Shown piece by piece: positions 1-8,240 of a stretch of 64,000 nucleotides of DNA. The stretch is from Pseudomonadota bacterium (lineage in GTDB: Bacteria > Pseudomonadota > Gammaproteobacteria > Xanthomonadales > Xanthomonadaceae): positions 124,001-188,000 of the forward strand of contig JAFEBV010000020.1 in NCBI GenBank assembly GCA_018242485.1, read 5' to 3'. Under the pieces are notes generated by a model. It was not told the DNA's origin. It was given only the letters and a program-made list of their open reading frames with translations, and did not search any database. The number at the start of each line of letters is the position of its first letter. Position 1 is the stretch's first letter. The translations under genes were made by a program, and so were the position numbers.

Positions 1-78
1 AACATCGAGCCCCAAGGGGAGAAGGGATAAGCCGGGATTGGAGTGATTGTACGACTGCGCGGCACTACACTCGGGCGC

Positions 79-1500
79 ATGGACACCACCACCGCCACGC
101 CCGTCGCCGATCTGCTGCCCACCCTGAAGAAACTGCGCGCCGCGCAGGCCGCGCGCGTGCCCGATTACGCGCAGCGCCGCGACGACCTCGACCGCTTGCG
201 CAGCGCGTTCCAGCGCCGCGTGGAGGAGATGGCGAAGATCGTCAGCGCCGACTTCGGCAACCGCTCGCGGCACGAGAGCCTGGTCGCCGACGGCATGACC
301 GTGCTGGGCGAGATCGACCACCTGCGCCGGCATCTCAAATCGTGGATGCGCCCGCGCGGACGTGCGGTGAACTGGCTGTTCCTGCCGGCGCGCGCGCAGG
401 TGCGCATGCAGCCGCTGGGCGTGGTCGGGGTGATCTCGCCGTGGAACTACCCGGTGAGTCTGGCGCTCAATCCGCTGGCCGCCGCGATCGCCGCCGGCAA
501 CCACGTGATGCTCAAGCCCTCCGAACACACCCCGCGCACCAGCGCCTTCCTGCGCGATCTGCTCGGCGAGGTGTTCCCGGCCGAGCGGGTGGTGGTGGCG
601 ACCGGCGGGCCGGAGGTCGCCGCGGCGTTCTCCACGCTGCCGTTCGATCATCTGTTCTTCACCGGCTCGACCGCGCTGGGGCGCAAGGTGATGGCTGCCG
701 CCGCGCAGAACCTCGTGCCGGTAACGCTGGAACTGGGCGGCAAGTCGCCGTGCGTGATCGCGCCGGATTTCCCGCTGCCGCTGGCGGCGCAGCGCATCGC
801 CGCCGGCAAGTGGCTCAACGCCGGCCAGACCTGCATCGCGCCCGATTACCTGCTGGTGCCGCAGGCCGCGCGCGATGCGTTCGTGGATGCGCTGGGTGTG
901 GCGGTGCGCGCACGCTTCCCGCGCATCGACGGCAATCCCGACTACACCAGCATCGTCAACGAAGGCCAGTACCGCCGCTTGCGCGGCTATCTCGATGAAG
1001 CGGCATCACGCGGCGTGCGCAGCATCGAACTCGTCGCGTGCGAGCGCGACGCAGCCGACGCGCAACGCCTGATCCCGCCGACGCTGGTGCTCGATCCACC
1101 CGACGATCTGGCGCTGATGCGCGAGGAAATCTTCGGCCCGATCCTGCCGATCAAAACCTATCGCAGCCTCGATGAAGCCATCGTCTACATCAACGCCCAT
1201 CCGCGCCCGCTGGCGCTGTACCACTTCGACAACGACGGCGCGCGTGTGCAGCAGATGCTCGAGCGCACCGTCGCCGGCGGGGTGTCGATCAACGACACGG
1301 TGATGCACTACGCGCAAGATCGCCTGCCCTTCGGCGGCGTCGGGCCGTCGGGCATGGGCCGCTATCACGGCTACGACGGCTTCGCGACCTTCAGCCATCC
1401 CAAGGCGGTGCTGTACCAGTCGCGACTGTCGTCGATGGCGCTGTTCAAGCCGCCGTATCGTGGGCTGGCGGACAGGCTGGTGAAGTTTTTGACGCGGTGA
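79..1500 (+). CDS. calB: Aldehyde dehydrogenase, coniferyl-aldehyde dehydrogenase type
   Basis: This NAD(P)-dependent aldehyde dehydrogenase of about 473 aa oxidises an aldehyde to its acid in the cytoplasm. The cofactor-site motif ISPWNYP lies near residue 119, the general-base Glu is in TLELGGKS (about residue 218), and the catalytic Cys is in NAGQTCIAP (about residue 252). The overall length and the short N-terminus match the coniferyl-aldehyde dehydrogenase subfamily, although the true substrate cannot be read from sequence. I chose the ATG at 79 because family members begin close to this point. An earlier start at 43 would add 12 unsupported residues. There is no clear ribosome binding site. 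The gene stands alone, followed by a repeat-filled gap. Confidence 0.85.
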   Translation: MDTTTATPVADLLPTLKKLRAAQAARVPDYAQRRDDLDRLRSAFQRRVEEMAKIVSADFGNRSRHESLVADGMTVLGEIDHLRRHLKSWMRPRGRAVNWLFLPARAQVRMQPLGVVGVISPWNYPVSLALNPLAAAIAAGNHVMLKPSEHTPRTSAFLRDLLGEVFPAERVVVATGGPEVAAAFSTLPFDHLFFTGSTALGRKVMAAAAQNLVPVTLELGGKSPCVIAPDFPLPLAAQRIAAGKWLNAGQTCIAPDYLLVPQAARDAFVDALGVAVRARFPRIDGNPDYTSIVNEGQYRRLRGYLDEAASRGVRSIELVACERDAADAQRLIPPTLVLDPPDDLALMREEIFGPILPIKTYRSLDEAIVYINAHPRPLALYHFDNDGARVQQMLERTVAGGVSINDTVMHYAQDRLPFGGVGPSGMGRYHGYDGFATFSHPKAVLYQSRLSSMALFKPPYRGLADRLVKFLTR

Positions 1501-1572
1501 TGGGGCCCCGGTCGGACAAGGCCTCCCTCGACAGCTGATTCTATTCCCGCTGATGACGGTTGCCCATGCCGT

Positions 1573-1622
1573 CGTCATTCCGGGGCTGTCCGCGCTGTTT
1601 GCGGACAGAACCCGGAATCCAG
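1573..1622. repeat. 50-bp palindromic dispersed repeat, copy 1
   Basis: A 50-bp unit that can fold into a long hairpin: ATTCCGGG pairs with CCCGGAAT, and inside it CTGTCCGC pairs with GCGGACAG around a 7-nt loop. The identical unit occurs at 52868–52917, next to another gene end. This is a REP-type intergenic element. It sits in the 417-nt gap between the aldehyde dehydrogenase and the exporter, where I see no gene. Confidence 0.8.
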
Positions 1623-1689
1623 TGGCTTTCTCCTCGACGTAACAAGAGCATGCGCCGGGTTGGGATAGGGCAAGTGGACGTGACGGCTT

Positions 1690-1750
1690 GCCCCCATCCC
1701 ATCCCTCCCCCGCAAGCGGGGGAAGGTGCCGAAGGCGGATGGGGGCGATT
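1690..1750. repeat. C/G-rich palindromic intergenic element
   Basis: The core CCCCCGCAAGCGGGGG is a perfect hairpin, flanked by C-rich and G-rich arms (CCCCATCC and GGATGGGG). It resembles the repetitive palindromes widespread between genes in xanthomonads. It lies in the same gene-free gap as the 50-bp repeat and has no coding potential that I believe. Confidence 0.6.
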
Positions 1751-1917
1751 CGCAGGCAGTGGCAGACGCGAACCGCACACCGGCTAGCGCGCCCACCCAT
1801 CAAGCGAAGGAAGGAGCCGTGGCCAGCGATCGATCATGATCGGGTGGCCCTTGCTGCCGACAGGTTCTGCTGTTGCGACCCCCTGCGCTCGAGGGTTTCC
1901 GAACCACAGCAGGTACC

Positions 1918-3357
1918 ATGTCGCCGATGAGACCGGGCCGCCTGCTGCCGCTGATCGTGTCCTGCGCCTTGTTCATCGAGAGCATGGATTCGACCGCGAT
2001 CGCGACCTCGTTGCCGATGATGGCGCGCGATCTGGGCACCGATCCGGTCGCGCTCAAGCTCGCCCTCACCGCGTACCTGCTCGCGCTGGCGGTGTTCATC
2101 CCGGTCAGCGGCTGGATCGCCGACCGCTTCGGCGCGCGCCGCACCTTCATGTCGGCGATCGGCGTGTTCTTGCTCGGCTCGCTGGCCTGCGCGGCCTGCA
2201 ACTCGCTGGAGACGCTGGTCGCCGCGCGCTTCCTGCAGGGCATGGGCGGGGCGCTGATGGTGCCGGTCGGGCGGCTGGTGCTGCTGCGCGCGATCCCCAA
2301 GAACGAACTGGTCGATGCGCTGAGCTGGCTGACCATCCCCGCACTGCTGGCACCGATGATCGGCCCGCCGCTGGGCGGCCTCATCACCACGTATTTCCAC
2401 TGGCGCTGGATCTTCGGCATCAACCTGCCGATGGGTCTGCTCGGCATCGTGTTGGCGTGGCGCTTCATTCCGGATTTGCGCGAGGCGGTGAAACCGCTGG
2501 ACTGGCGCGGCTTCGCGCTCTCGGGATTTGGTCTGGCGGCGGCGATGTTCGGCTTCTCCACCCTCGGCCGGCACATGGTGTCTGTGCCGGTGGCGGTGGC
2601 CTGCCTCGTCGTCGGGCTGCTGGCGCTGGGTGGCTACGGCGTGCATGCGCATCGTCATCCACACCCGTTGCTCGATCTGCGCCTGTTCCGGCAGGAAACT
2701 TTTCGCGCCGGCGTGCTCGGCGGCGGCGTGTTCCGGGTCGGCATCGGCGCGATTCCCTTCCTGCTGCCGCTGATGCTGCAACTGGGTTTCGGCCTCGATC
2801 CGCTGCACTCGGGCCTGCTCACCTTCGCCTCGGCGATCGGTGCGATCTTCATGAAGACGATTGCTGCGCGCGTGCTCAAGCGCTTCGGCTTCCGCAACGT
2901 GCTGTGGATCAACGCGCTGGTGTGCGCGGCGATGCTCGCCGGCTACGGATTGTTCCGCGCCAGCACGCCGCATGCGTTGATCATCGGCGTGCTGATCGTC
3001 GCCGGCTGCTTCCGCTCGCTGCAGTTCACCGCCATCAACGCGGTCAGCTATGCGCAGGTCGAACAGTCCACGATGAGTCAGGCCGCGAGCCTGGCCGGAA
3101 TGATGCAGCAGTTCTCGCTGGCGCTGGGGGTGGCGGTGGCCGGCTACGCGCTGCAAGTCGTCGGCTGGGTCGCCCACCGCGACGCGACCGCGGCGGCGAA
3201 CTTCGGCCCGGCATTCGCCATCGTCGGCGCGATCAGCGCGCTGTCGGCGTGGATGATGTTCAAGCTGCCTGCCGATGCCGGCGCGGAGATGGCCGGCCAC
3301 GCGCAGCCGGGCAAGGAACTGGCCGAACCCAAGATCGAGCAGCGGCCGGCGACGTGA
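1918..3357 (+). CDS. MFS drug exporter, DHA2 (EmrB/QacA-like) family
   Basis: This is an inner-membrane major facilitator protein of about 479 aa, predicted to export toxic compounds using the proton gradient. Many hydrophobic segments run the length of the protein. The loop motif GWIADRFGARRTF (about residue 66) is the MFS motif A between helices 2 and 3. The segment LAPMIGPPLGGLI is the motif C found in antiporters. The number of hydrophobic segments and the length fit the 14-helix DHA2 group. I took the ATG at 1918, just before the first membrane segment. It may be transcribed alone. The substrate is unknown. Confidence 0.8.
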   Translation: MSPMRPGRLLPLIVSCALFIESMDSTAIATSLPMMARDLGTDPVALKLALTAYLLALAVFIPVSGWIADRFGARRTFMSAIGVFLLGSLACAACNSLETLVAARFLQGMGGALMVPVGRLVLLRAIPKNELVDALSWLTIPALLAPMIGPPLGGLITTYFHWRWIFGINLPMGLLGIVLAWRFIPDLREAVKPLDWRGFALSGFGLAAAMFGFSTLGRHMVSVPVAVACLVVGLLALGGYGVHAHRHPHPLLDLRLFRQETFRAGVLGGGVFRVGIGAIPFLLPLMLQLGFGLDPLHSGLLTFASAIGAIFMKTIAARVLKRFGFRNVLWINALVCAAMLAGYGLFRASTPHALIIGVLIVAGCFRSLQFTAINAVSYAQVEQSTMSQAASLAGMMQQFSLALGVAVAGYALQVVGWVAHRDATAAANFGPAFAIVGAISALSAWMMFKLPADAGAEMAGHAQPGKELAEPKIEQRPAT

Positions 3358-3363
3358 GCGAGT

Positions 3364-4377
3364 TCAGGGAGCGAACGACCGCAACGCGGTGAGCGCGCGC
3401 TCGACGGCCGCATCGTCGATGTCCAGATGGGTGACCATGCGGATATTCGGCAAGTAACCGATCGAGAGTTTCACCCCGGCGGCTTCCATGTGTACGCGGA
3501 AGGCGGGCAGGTGCGCGCTGGCGACCTCGATGAACACCATGTTGGTGTGTTGGCCGACGAGTTTGATCGCCGGCAGCCCGCGCAGGCCCGCGGCCAGCCG
3601 CGCCGCGCGCGTGTGATCCTCGGCGAGGCGTTCGATGTGGTGGTCGAGCGCGTGCAGGCAGGCCGCGGCGAGCATGCCGGCCTGCCGCCAACCGCCGCCG
3701 CAGACCTTGCGCCAGCGCCGCGCCTCGTCGATCAGCGCGCGACTGCCGCACAGCACGGAGCCTACCGGCGCACCCAGCCCCTTGGAAAAACACACCGAGA
3801 CGGAGTCGAAGAACTGCGCGATGTCGCGGGCGGGAATCTGCAGCGCGACGGCGGCATTGAACAGGCGCGCGCCATCCAGATGCAGGCGCAGACCACGGCG
3901 GTCGCACAGCGCGCGCGCATCGCGCAGGTAGTCCAGCGTCAGCGGCCGGCCGTGCCAAGTGTTTTCCAGGCACAGCAGTCGGCTGCGCGCGAAATGCGGA
4001 TCGAGCGGCTTGATCGCGGCTTCCACCGTCGCCAGCGGCAGGCTGCCGTCGCCGGCGTTCGGAATGGGTTGCGGCTGAATCGAGCCGAGCACCGCCGCGC
4101 CGCCGCCTTCGAACTTGTAGGTGTGCGCGTCCATGCCGACGAGGTACTCGTCGCCGCGCTGGCAGTGTGCCATCAGCGCGATCAGGTTGGCCTGCGTGCC
4201 GGAAGGCACGAACAGCGCGTCCTCGAAGCCCAGCTTCACCGCGAGCCGGTGTTGCAGCGCATTGACGGTCGGGTCTTCGCCGTACACGTCGTCGCCGACC
4301 TCGGCGCGCGCCATCGCCTCGCGCATGGCCGGCGTGGGTCGGGTGACGGTATCGCTGCGCAGATCGATCCAGTCCAT
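3364..4377 (-). CDS. ltaE: Low-specificity L-threonine aldolase
   Basis: A PLP enzyme of 337 aa that cleaves L-threonine or allo-threonine to glycine and acetaldehyde. The N-terminus DLRSDTVTRPTPAM and the segment VGDDVYGEDPTVN are hallmarks of the threonine aldolase family. The PLP-binding Lys is in VCFSKGLGAPVGS. The start at 4377 is supported by a GAGGA ribosome binding site about 7 nt upstream. The gene ends 6 nt from the end of the exporter gene, so the two converge. A long extension of the same frame upstream of 4377 is antisense to the exonuclease gene and is not real. Confidence 0.9.
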   Translation of the reverse strand: MDWIDLRSDTVTRPTPAMREAMARAEVGDDVYGEDPTVNALQHRLAVKLGFEDALFVPSGTQANLIALMAHCQRGDEYLVGMDAHTYKFEGGGAAVLGSIQPQPIPNAGDGSLPLATVEAAIKPLDPHFARSRLLCLENTWHGRPLTLDYLRDARALCDRRGLRLHLDGARLFNAAVALQIPARDIAQFFDSVSVCFSKGLGAPVGSVLCGSRALIDEARRWRKVCGGGWRQAGMLAAACLHALDHHIERLAEDHTRAARLAAGLRGLPAIKLVGQHTNMVFIEVASAHLPAFRVHMEAAGVKLSIGYLPNIRMVTHLDIDDAAVERALTALRSFAP

Positions 4378-4488
4378 GTGCGTTCCTCGGGCGGCCAACG
4401 AGCCGCCCATTGACGCGCAGCGTACCGCACTCGCCGGAAGGCGGGGCTGACCGTGGGCTGGGGCGCGTGCGCCTGCCATACTCGGCGC

Positions 4489-5265
4489 ATGAAAATCGCC
4501 TCCTGGAACGTCAACTCTCTCAACGTGCGCCTGCCGCACCTGTTGCAGTGGCTGGAGCGCGCCCAGCCCGATGTGGTGGCCTTGCAGGAAACCAAGCTGG
4601 AGGATGCGCGTTTCCCCGACACCGCGTTGGCGGAAGCCGGCTACCGCAGCGTGTGTTCCGGGCAGAAGACCTACAACGGGGTGGCCATCCTCGCGCGCGG
4701 GCGGGCCATCGAGGACGTGCAGGCGGGCATTCCCGGTTTTGCCGACGAGCAGAAGCGCGTCATTGCCGCAACGGTCGGCGGCGTGCGCATCGTCGATCTG
4801 TATGTGGTCAACGGGCAGGCGGTGGGCAGCGAGAAATACGATTACAAGCTGCGTTGGCTCGCCGCGTTGCGTGACTGGCTGGCCGAGGAGATCGCGCGCC
4901 ACCCGCGCATGGTCGTGCTGGGCGATTTCAACATCGCCCCCGATGATCGCGACGTGCACGATCCGGCGCTGTGGAACGACGAATCCATCCTCACCTCCAC
5001 CGCCGAGCGTGCCGCGCTGCGCAGGCTGCTCGATCTGGGCCTGCACGACAGCTACCGCCTGTTCCATGACGAGGGCGGGGCTTTCAGTTGGTGGGACTAC
5101 CGGCAGGCGGCGTTCCGCCGCAACCTCGGCCTGCGCATCGATCTGGTGCTGGTCAGCGAGGCGTTGCGCGCATCCTGCAAAGCCGTCGCCATCGACCACG
5201 AGCCGCGCATCTGGGAGCGCGCTTCGGATCACACGCCGGTGTGGGTGGAGCTGGTGCCAGTTTGA
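4489..5265 (+). CDS. xthA: Exodeoxyribonuclease III
   Basis: A metal-dependent AP endonuclease and 3'-5' exonuclease of 258 aa in the exonuclease–endonuclease–phosphatase fold, acting in base excision repair. The start MKIASWNVNS, the Glu of LQETKLED, the GDFNIAPDDRD segment and the C-terminal SDHTPVW motif carry the expected metal-binding and catalytic residues. Length matches the family. It is divergent from ltaE, with 111 nt between the two starts. Confidence 0.93.
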   Translation: MKIASWNVNSLNVRLPHLLQWLERAQPDVVALQETKLEDARFPDTALAEAGYRSVCSGQKTYNGVAILARGRAIEDVQAGIPGFADEQKRVIAATVGGVRIVDLYVVNGQAVGSEKYDYKLRWLAALRDWLAEEIARHPRMVVLGDFNIAPDDRDVHDPALWNDESILTSTAERAALRRLLDLGLHDSYRLFHDEGGAFSWWDYRQAAFRRNLGLRIDLVLVSEALRASCKAVAIDHEPRIWERASDHTPVWVELVPV

Positions 5266-5305
5266 TCCGAGGCGCTACCAGACGATATCCAAGGAGCGTC
5301 CCTTC

Positions 5306-5557
5306 ATGGTCGATGACTTCATCCCGATCTCGCTCGCGTTGGCCGGCATGATCGTATTCTGGAACGCGGCCGAATGGGAGTCGCGCGATGGCAGTCCGCA
5401 CCACGGTGTGTCGTGGGCCGCGCTGTCACTGTTGGTTTCGTTGCTCGTACTGTTTCTCGCAGGCTGGACAGCTATTCCATGGCTGCTGGCGCAGGCTGGC
5501 TTGTTCGTCGCCATCGCCGCCGTGCGCGTGTGGCTGGAAGATCGCGAGCGCAAATGA
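5306..5557 (+). CDS. Small membrane protein of unknown function
   Basis: This 83-aa protein starts at the ATG at 5306, preceded by a strong AAGGAG ribosome binding site at 5291–5296. It has three hydrophobic stretches: residues about 5–20, 37–53 and 57–74. The C-terminus, WLEDRERK, is charged and probably cytoplasmic. It lies 40 nt downstream of xthA on the same strand and may be cotranscribed. I do not recognise the family. The good ribosome binding site and the hydrophobic pattern are the reasons to accept it. Confidence 0.6.
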   Translation: MVDDFIPISLALAGMIVFWNAAEWESRDGSPHHGVSWAALSLLVSLLVLFLAGWTAIPWLLAQAGLFVAIAAVRVWLEDRERK

Positions 5558-5614
5558 AACGGGGCGCGCCTTTCAGCCACGCCCCGCGATTCAATACAAC
5601 CCGATCGGCGACGA

Positions 5615-7624
5615 TCAGTTCGTATCCACCGACTCGTGCAATTCGATGCCCTGATCGGTCAGCTCGACGGTCATGTCCACGCGCTTGAACCAGTTGGCGT
5701 ACATGTCCATCGCCGTGGCCTGCCGCTGCATCATTTCCTTGGCCTTGGGATCGCTGATCGCATCGGCACCCTTGCGCATGTACGCCGCGATCACGTGGTA
5801 CAGATCGCCGCGCGCGCCGCCGGCCAGCAATGGCTGCTGCGCCGGATCGAGCTTCATCGCATCGGCGATGCGCGCGTCCTCACCGGCTCCCAGCGAGAGC
5901 GCCAGCACCTTGTCGGTCATCGCCGCGAATATCGGCGCATTGATCGGCAGGTTCGGCATCGGCGGCAGCGCCTTCGGCGTGCCGTCGGGCTTCAGACCGA
6001 TGTTGGCGATCCCGGGAACCATATTGCCGGCCATCGCCAGCAGCGAGGCCGGGTTGTCCGATCCGATCACCGCCACGAGGGACAGATCCGGGATCGGCTG
6101 GTCGGGTTTGACGTCGATCTTGTCGGCGATCAGGTTCAGGCCGTGGAACATGCCGGTGTAGCCGGCCAAACCCGGATTGGTCAGCGAATCCTTGGCCTTG
6201 GCGGTGGAATCGTTCAGGCCGGCCAGCGCCGGGCACTTCCACGGCGCATTGGCGGTGGCGTTGGCGTACTTGGTCGCCAGCTCCGGCAGCTTGCCCATGT
6301 TCACGCTGAAGCCGAAGTTCGCCAACGCGGTCTTGGCCGCGCCCATGCCCGGCATCGGCGCGCGCAGGCTCATCAGATCCTTGGCGATGTCCGGGCGGGT
6401 TTCCAGCACCGCACGCACGGCCACGTGCTGGGGCGTGAGCTCGGTGTAGCCGAAGCTGGCGCGCGGCCACGCGGTGGCGATCTGCCCGTATTCGGCGGCG
6501 CAGACCGGATCGATCTGCGGTTTCTTCGTACCCAGCACGGCGAGGAAGGAGGACTCCAGCGCGCTCGGCGGAGCCTTGAGTTCATTCAGCAGCTTGGCCG
6601 AATCGAAGTAGCCGCTCATGAACGAGCTGTAGCCCATCTTCTTGTTCAGCGCGGCCAGATCGCCGCTGTCGGCCAGCGACTTCTTCGGCTTGTCGATGCC
6701 CAGCAAGGTCTTGAGGTCGGCATCGGACGCCTTCACCGGCGCGAGGGTGGCGACGAACTGTTTGCCGGTGATCGCGAACACGCCTTCCACCTTGGCGGAA
6801 GGATCGCTGACCTGCCAGTAATCCACGCTGCCGACCTTGCCGGTGTCGAGCTTGGTGCCGGACTTGGTTTCGATGCGACCGATGGCGGCGCGCAGGTTGT
6901 CGGGCTTGGCCAGTTCCAGGCGCAGCACCGGCACCAGGCCGATGCCGTAGAAGGCCGTGTGCATCTGCGTGGACAGGCCGAAATTGTCCAGCAGCGATTT
7001 CAGATCCTTGCCGGCCACTTCGTCCTTGAACGCGCCGAGCAACTTGGTCGCCTTCTCGCGGCGCGCCACCGCTTCAGCGGAGCACTTGTCTTCGGCCGGG
7101 GCGGCGGCATCTTCGGCATTGGCCACGTCGTTCATCGCGCTGGCCATGGCCGAGGCGGTGTCGGTGGCTTCGGGAGATGCGGCATCGCCGCTGTCGGCGG
7201 CCGGGCTGTCGGGCGAGGCGACCGCGGGCGCATCCTGCATCGCACCGCCGCCACCGCCGCCGGAAACCGGCGCGGCTGGAGGTGCCGGCTCTGCCGTTGC
7301 CGGAGCCGCCGGAGCAGCTGCGGCGCAATTCGCGCCTTCGTCGGCCAGCGCCTTGAGGCCATCGTCGATCGACTGCGCATAGACGTCGCCGATCTTGCCG
7401 TTCTTGTCCATCAGCGCGATCCAGTGATCGGACACGGCGGTCGGCTGCGGATCGATGTTGGCGACCACATACGGCGTGTCGGCCGGCACGTAGGTCAATG
7501 GGTCGTCGGCGGCAACCACGCCGGCACCGGTCGAACCCGGCCCGCCCAGGCCGAGTTTGCTGCAGCCAGACACAGCGACGATGCCCGCAGCGATCAGGCA
7601 GGGCAGGAGTTTGCGCTTGAACAT
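5615..7624 (-). CDS. Large lipoprotein of unknown function
   Basis: This 669-aa protein begins with a lipoprotein signal peptide. Basic residues MFKRK are followed by a hydrophobic core and the lipobox VSGC, giving a lipid-modified Cys at residue 21. Residues about 100–180 are a low-complexity Ala/Pro/Gly/Ser/Asp linker including a run of six glycines. The rest looks like a folded periplasmic domain in two related halves, but I recognise no catalytic motif. It is probably anchored in the outer membrane facing the periplasm. Downstream, a G/C-rich inverted repeat at about 5563–5586 could end transcription. Function unknown. Confidence 0.75.
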   Translation of the reverse strand: MFKRKLLPCLIAAGIVAVSGCSKLGLGGPGSTGAGVVAADDPLTYVPADTPYVVANIDPQPTAVSDHWIALMDKNGKIGDVYAQSIDDGLKALADEGANCAAAAPAAPATAEPAPPAAPVSGGGGGGAMQDAPAVASPDSPAADSGDAASPEATDTASAMASAMNDVANAEDAAAPAEDKCSAEAVARREKATKLLGAFKDEVAGKDLKSLLDNFGLSTQMHTAFYGIGLVPVLRLELAKPDNLRAAIGRIETKSGTKLDTGKVGSVDYWQVSDPSAKVEGVFAITGKQFVATLAPVKASDADLKTLLGIDKPKKSLADSGDLAALNKKMGYSSFMSGYFDSAKLLNELKAPPSALESSFLAVLGTKKPQIDPVCAAEYGQIATAWPRASFGYTELTPQHVAVRAVLETRPDIAKDLMSLRAPMPGMGAAKTALANFGFSVNMGKLPELATKYANATANAPWKCPALAGLNDSTAKAKDSLTNPGLAGYTGMFHGLNLIADKIDVKPDQPIPDLSLVAVIGSDNPASLLAMAGNMVPGIANIGLKPDGTPKALPPMPNLPINAPIFAAMTDKVLALSLGAGEDARIADAMKLDPAQQPLLAGGARGDLYHVIAAYMRKGADAISDPKAKEMMQRQATAMDMYANWFKRVDMTVELTDQGIELHESVDTN

Positions 7625-7865
7625 GATGGTTTCCCCGGGAAAGTGGTGCCGCGATTGTGACGCGGTCGACGATCATAGCAAACGCAACTGCGGGCGGGCG
7701 CAGGTCATCGCTCGCCATTGAGCCTGTCCCCGACAATCACCGTTGGCAGGCGTAGCGACAGCCCGCGCCCACTTCCATGCAACGATGGGCGATGGCGCAA
7801 GCAGGAGTGGATGCCGGGTTACAAAGACGAGCGCCGGGGCAGCATGAAACATCGCCGCGTTTGGC

Positions 7866-7914
7866 AACCCCCTCCCAGCCTCCCCCTGCCCGCTTCGCGT
7901 GCAAGGGGAGGGGT
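7866..7914. repeat. Inverted copy of the CCCTCCC/GGGAGGG palindrome
   Basis: CCCCCTCCCAGCCTCCCC…AAGGGGAGGGG is a diverged, inverted relative of the palindrome found in the 90-bp tandem units starting at 7971. It lies in the 586-nt gap between the lipoprotein gene and topA. The part of the gap before it (7625–7865) shows nothing I can support. Confidence 0.55.
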
Positions 7915-7970
7915 GAAAGCAGGCTGCTTATCTCCCTCCCCTGTTAACAGAGGGTGATGGGCCGAGCGAC

Positions 7971-8240
7971 CCGCTTGTCTCCCTCCCTTGCGCATCAGCG
8001 CAGGGGAGGGTTGGGGAGGGGTTCGTGGAGCTATCTTGCCGAAGCGTGCTTCGCAGCGCCCCGCTTGTCTCCCTCCCTTGCGCATCAGCGTAGGGGAGGG
8101 TTGGGGAGGGGTTCGTGGATCTATCTTGCCGAAGCGTGCTTCGCAGCGACCCGCTTGTCTCCCTCCCTTGCGCATCAGCGCAGGGGAGGGCTGGGGAGGG
8201 GTTTGTGGATCTATTTCGCCGAAGTCTTCTTCGCTGCGAC
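7971..8240. repeat. Three tandem 90-bp units, the third overlapping the end of topA
   Basis: Units run 7971–8060, 8061–8150 and 8151–8240. Units 1 and 2 differ at 3 of 90 positions, and units 2 and 3 at about 9. Each holds a palindrome, CCCTCCCTTGCGC-ATCA-GCGCAGGGGAGGG, followed by a segment corresponding to the last 30 bp of topA. Unit 3 contains the genuine topA stop codon (8211–8213). Units 1 and 2 therefore carry degraded copies of the gene's end, which points to duplication of a repeat plus the adjoining gene tail. Confidence 0.85.

Noticed and set aside
5636..7660. A 674-codon open frame on the plus strand opposite the lipoprotein gene
   Set aside because: It mirrors the codon pattern of the minus-strand gene, is full of Arg and His as antisense frames in GC-rich DNA are, and lacks any domain.
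7971..8240. CRISPR array at the repeated units
   Set aside because: The units are contiguous 90-bp tandem repeats without unique spacers, and no cas genes are nearby.
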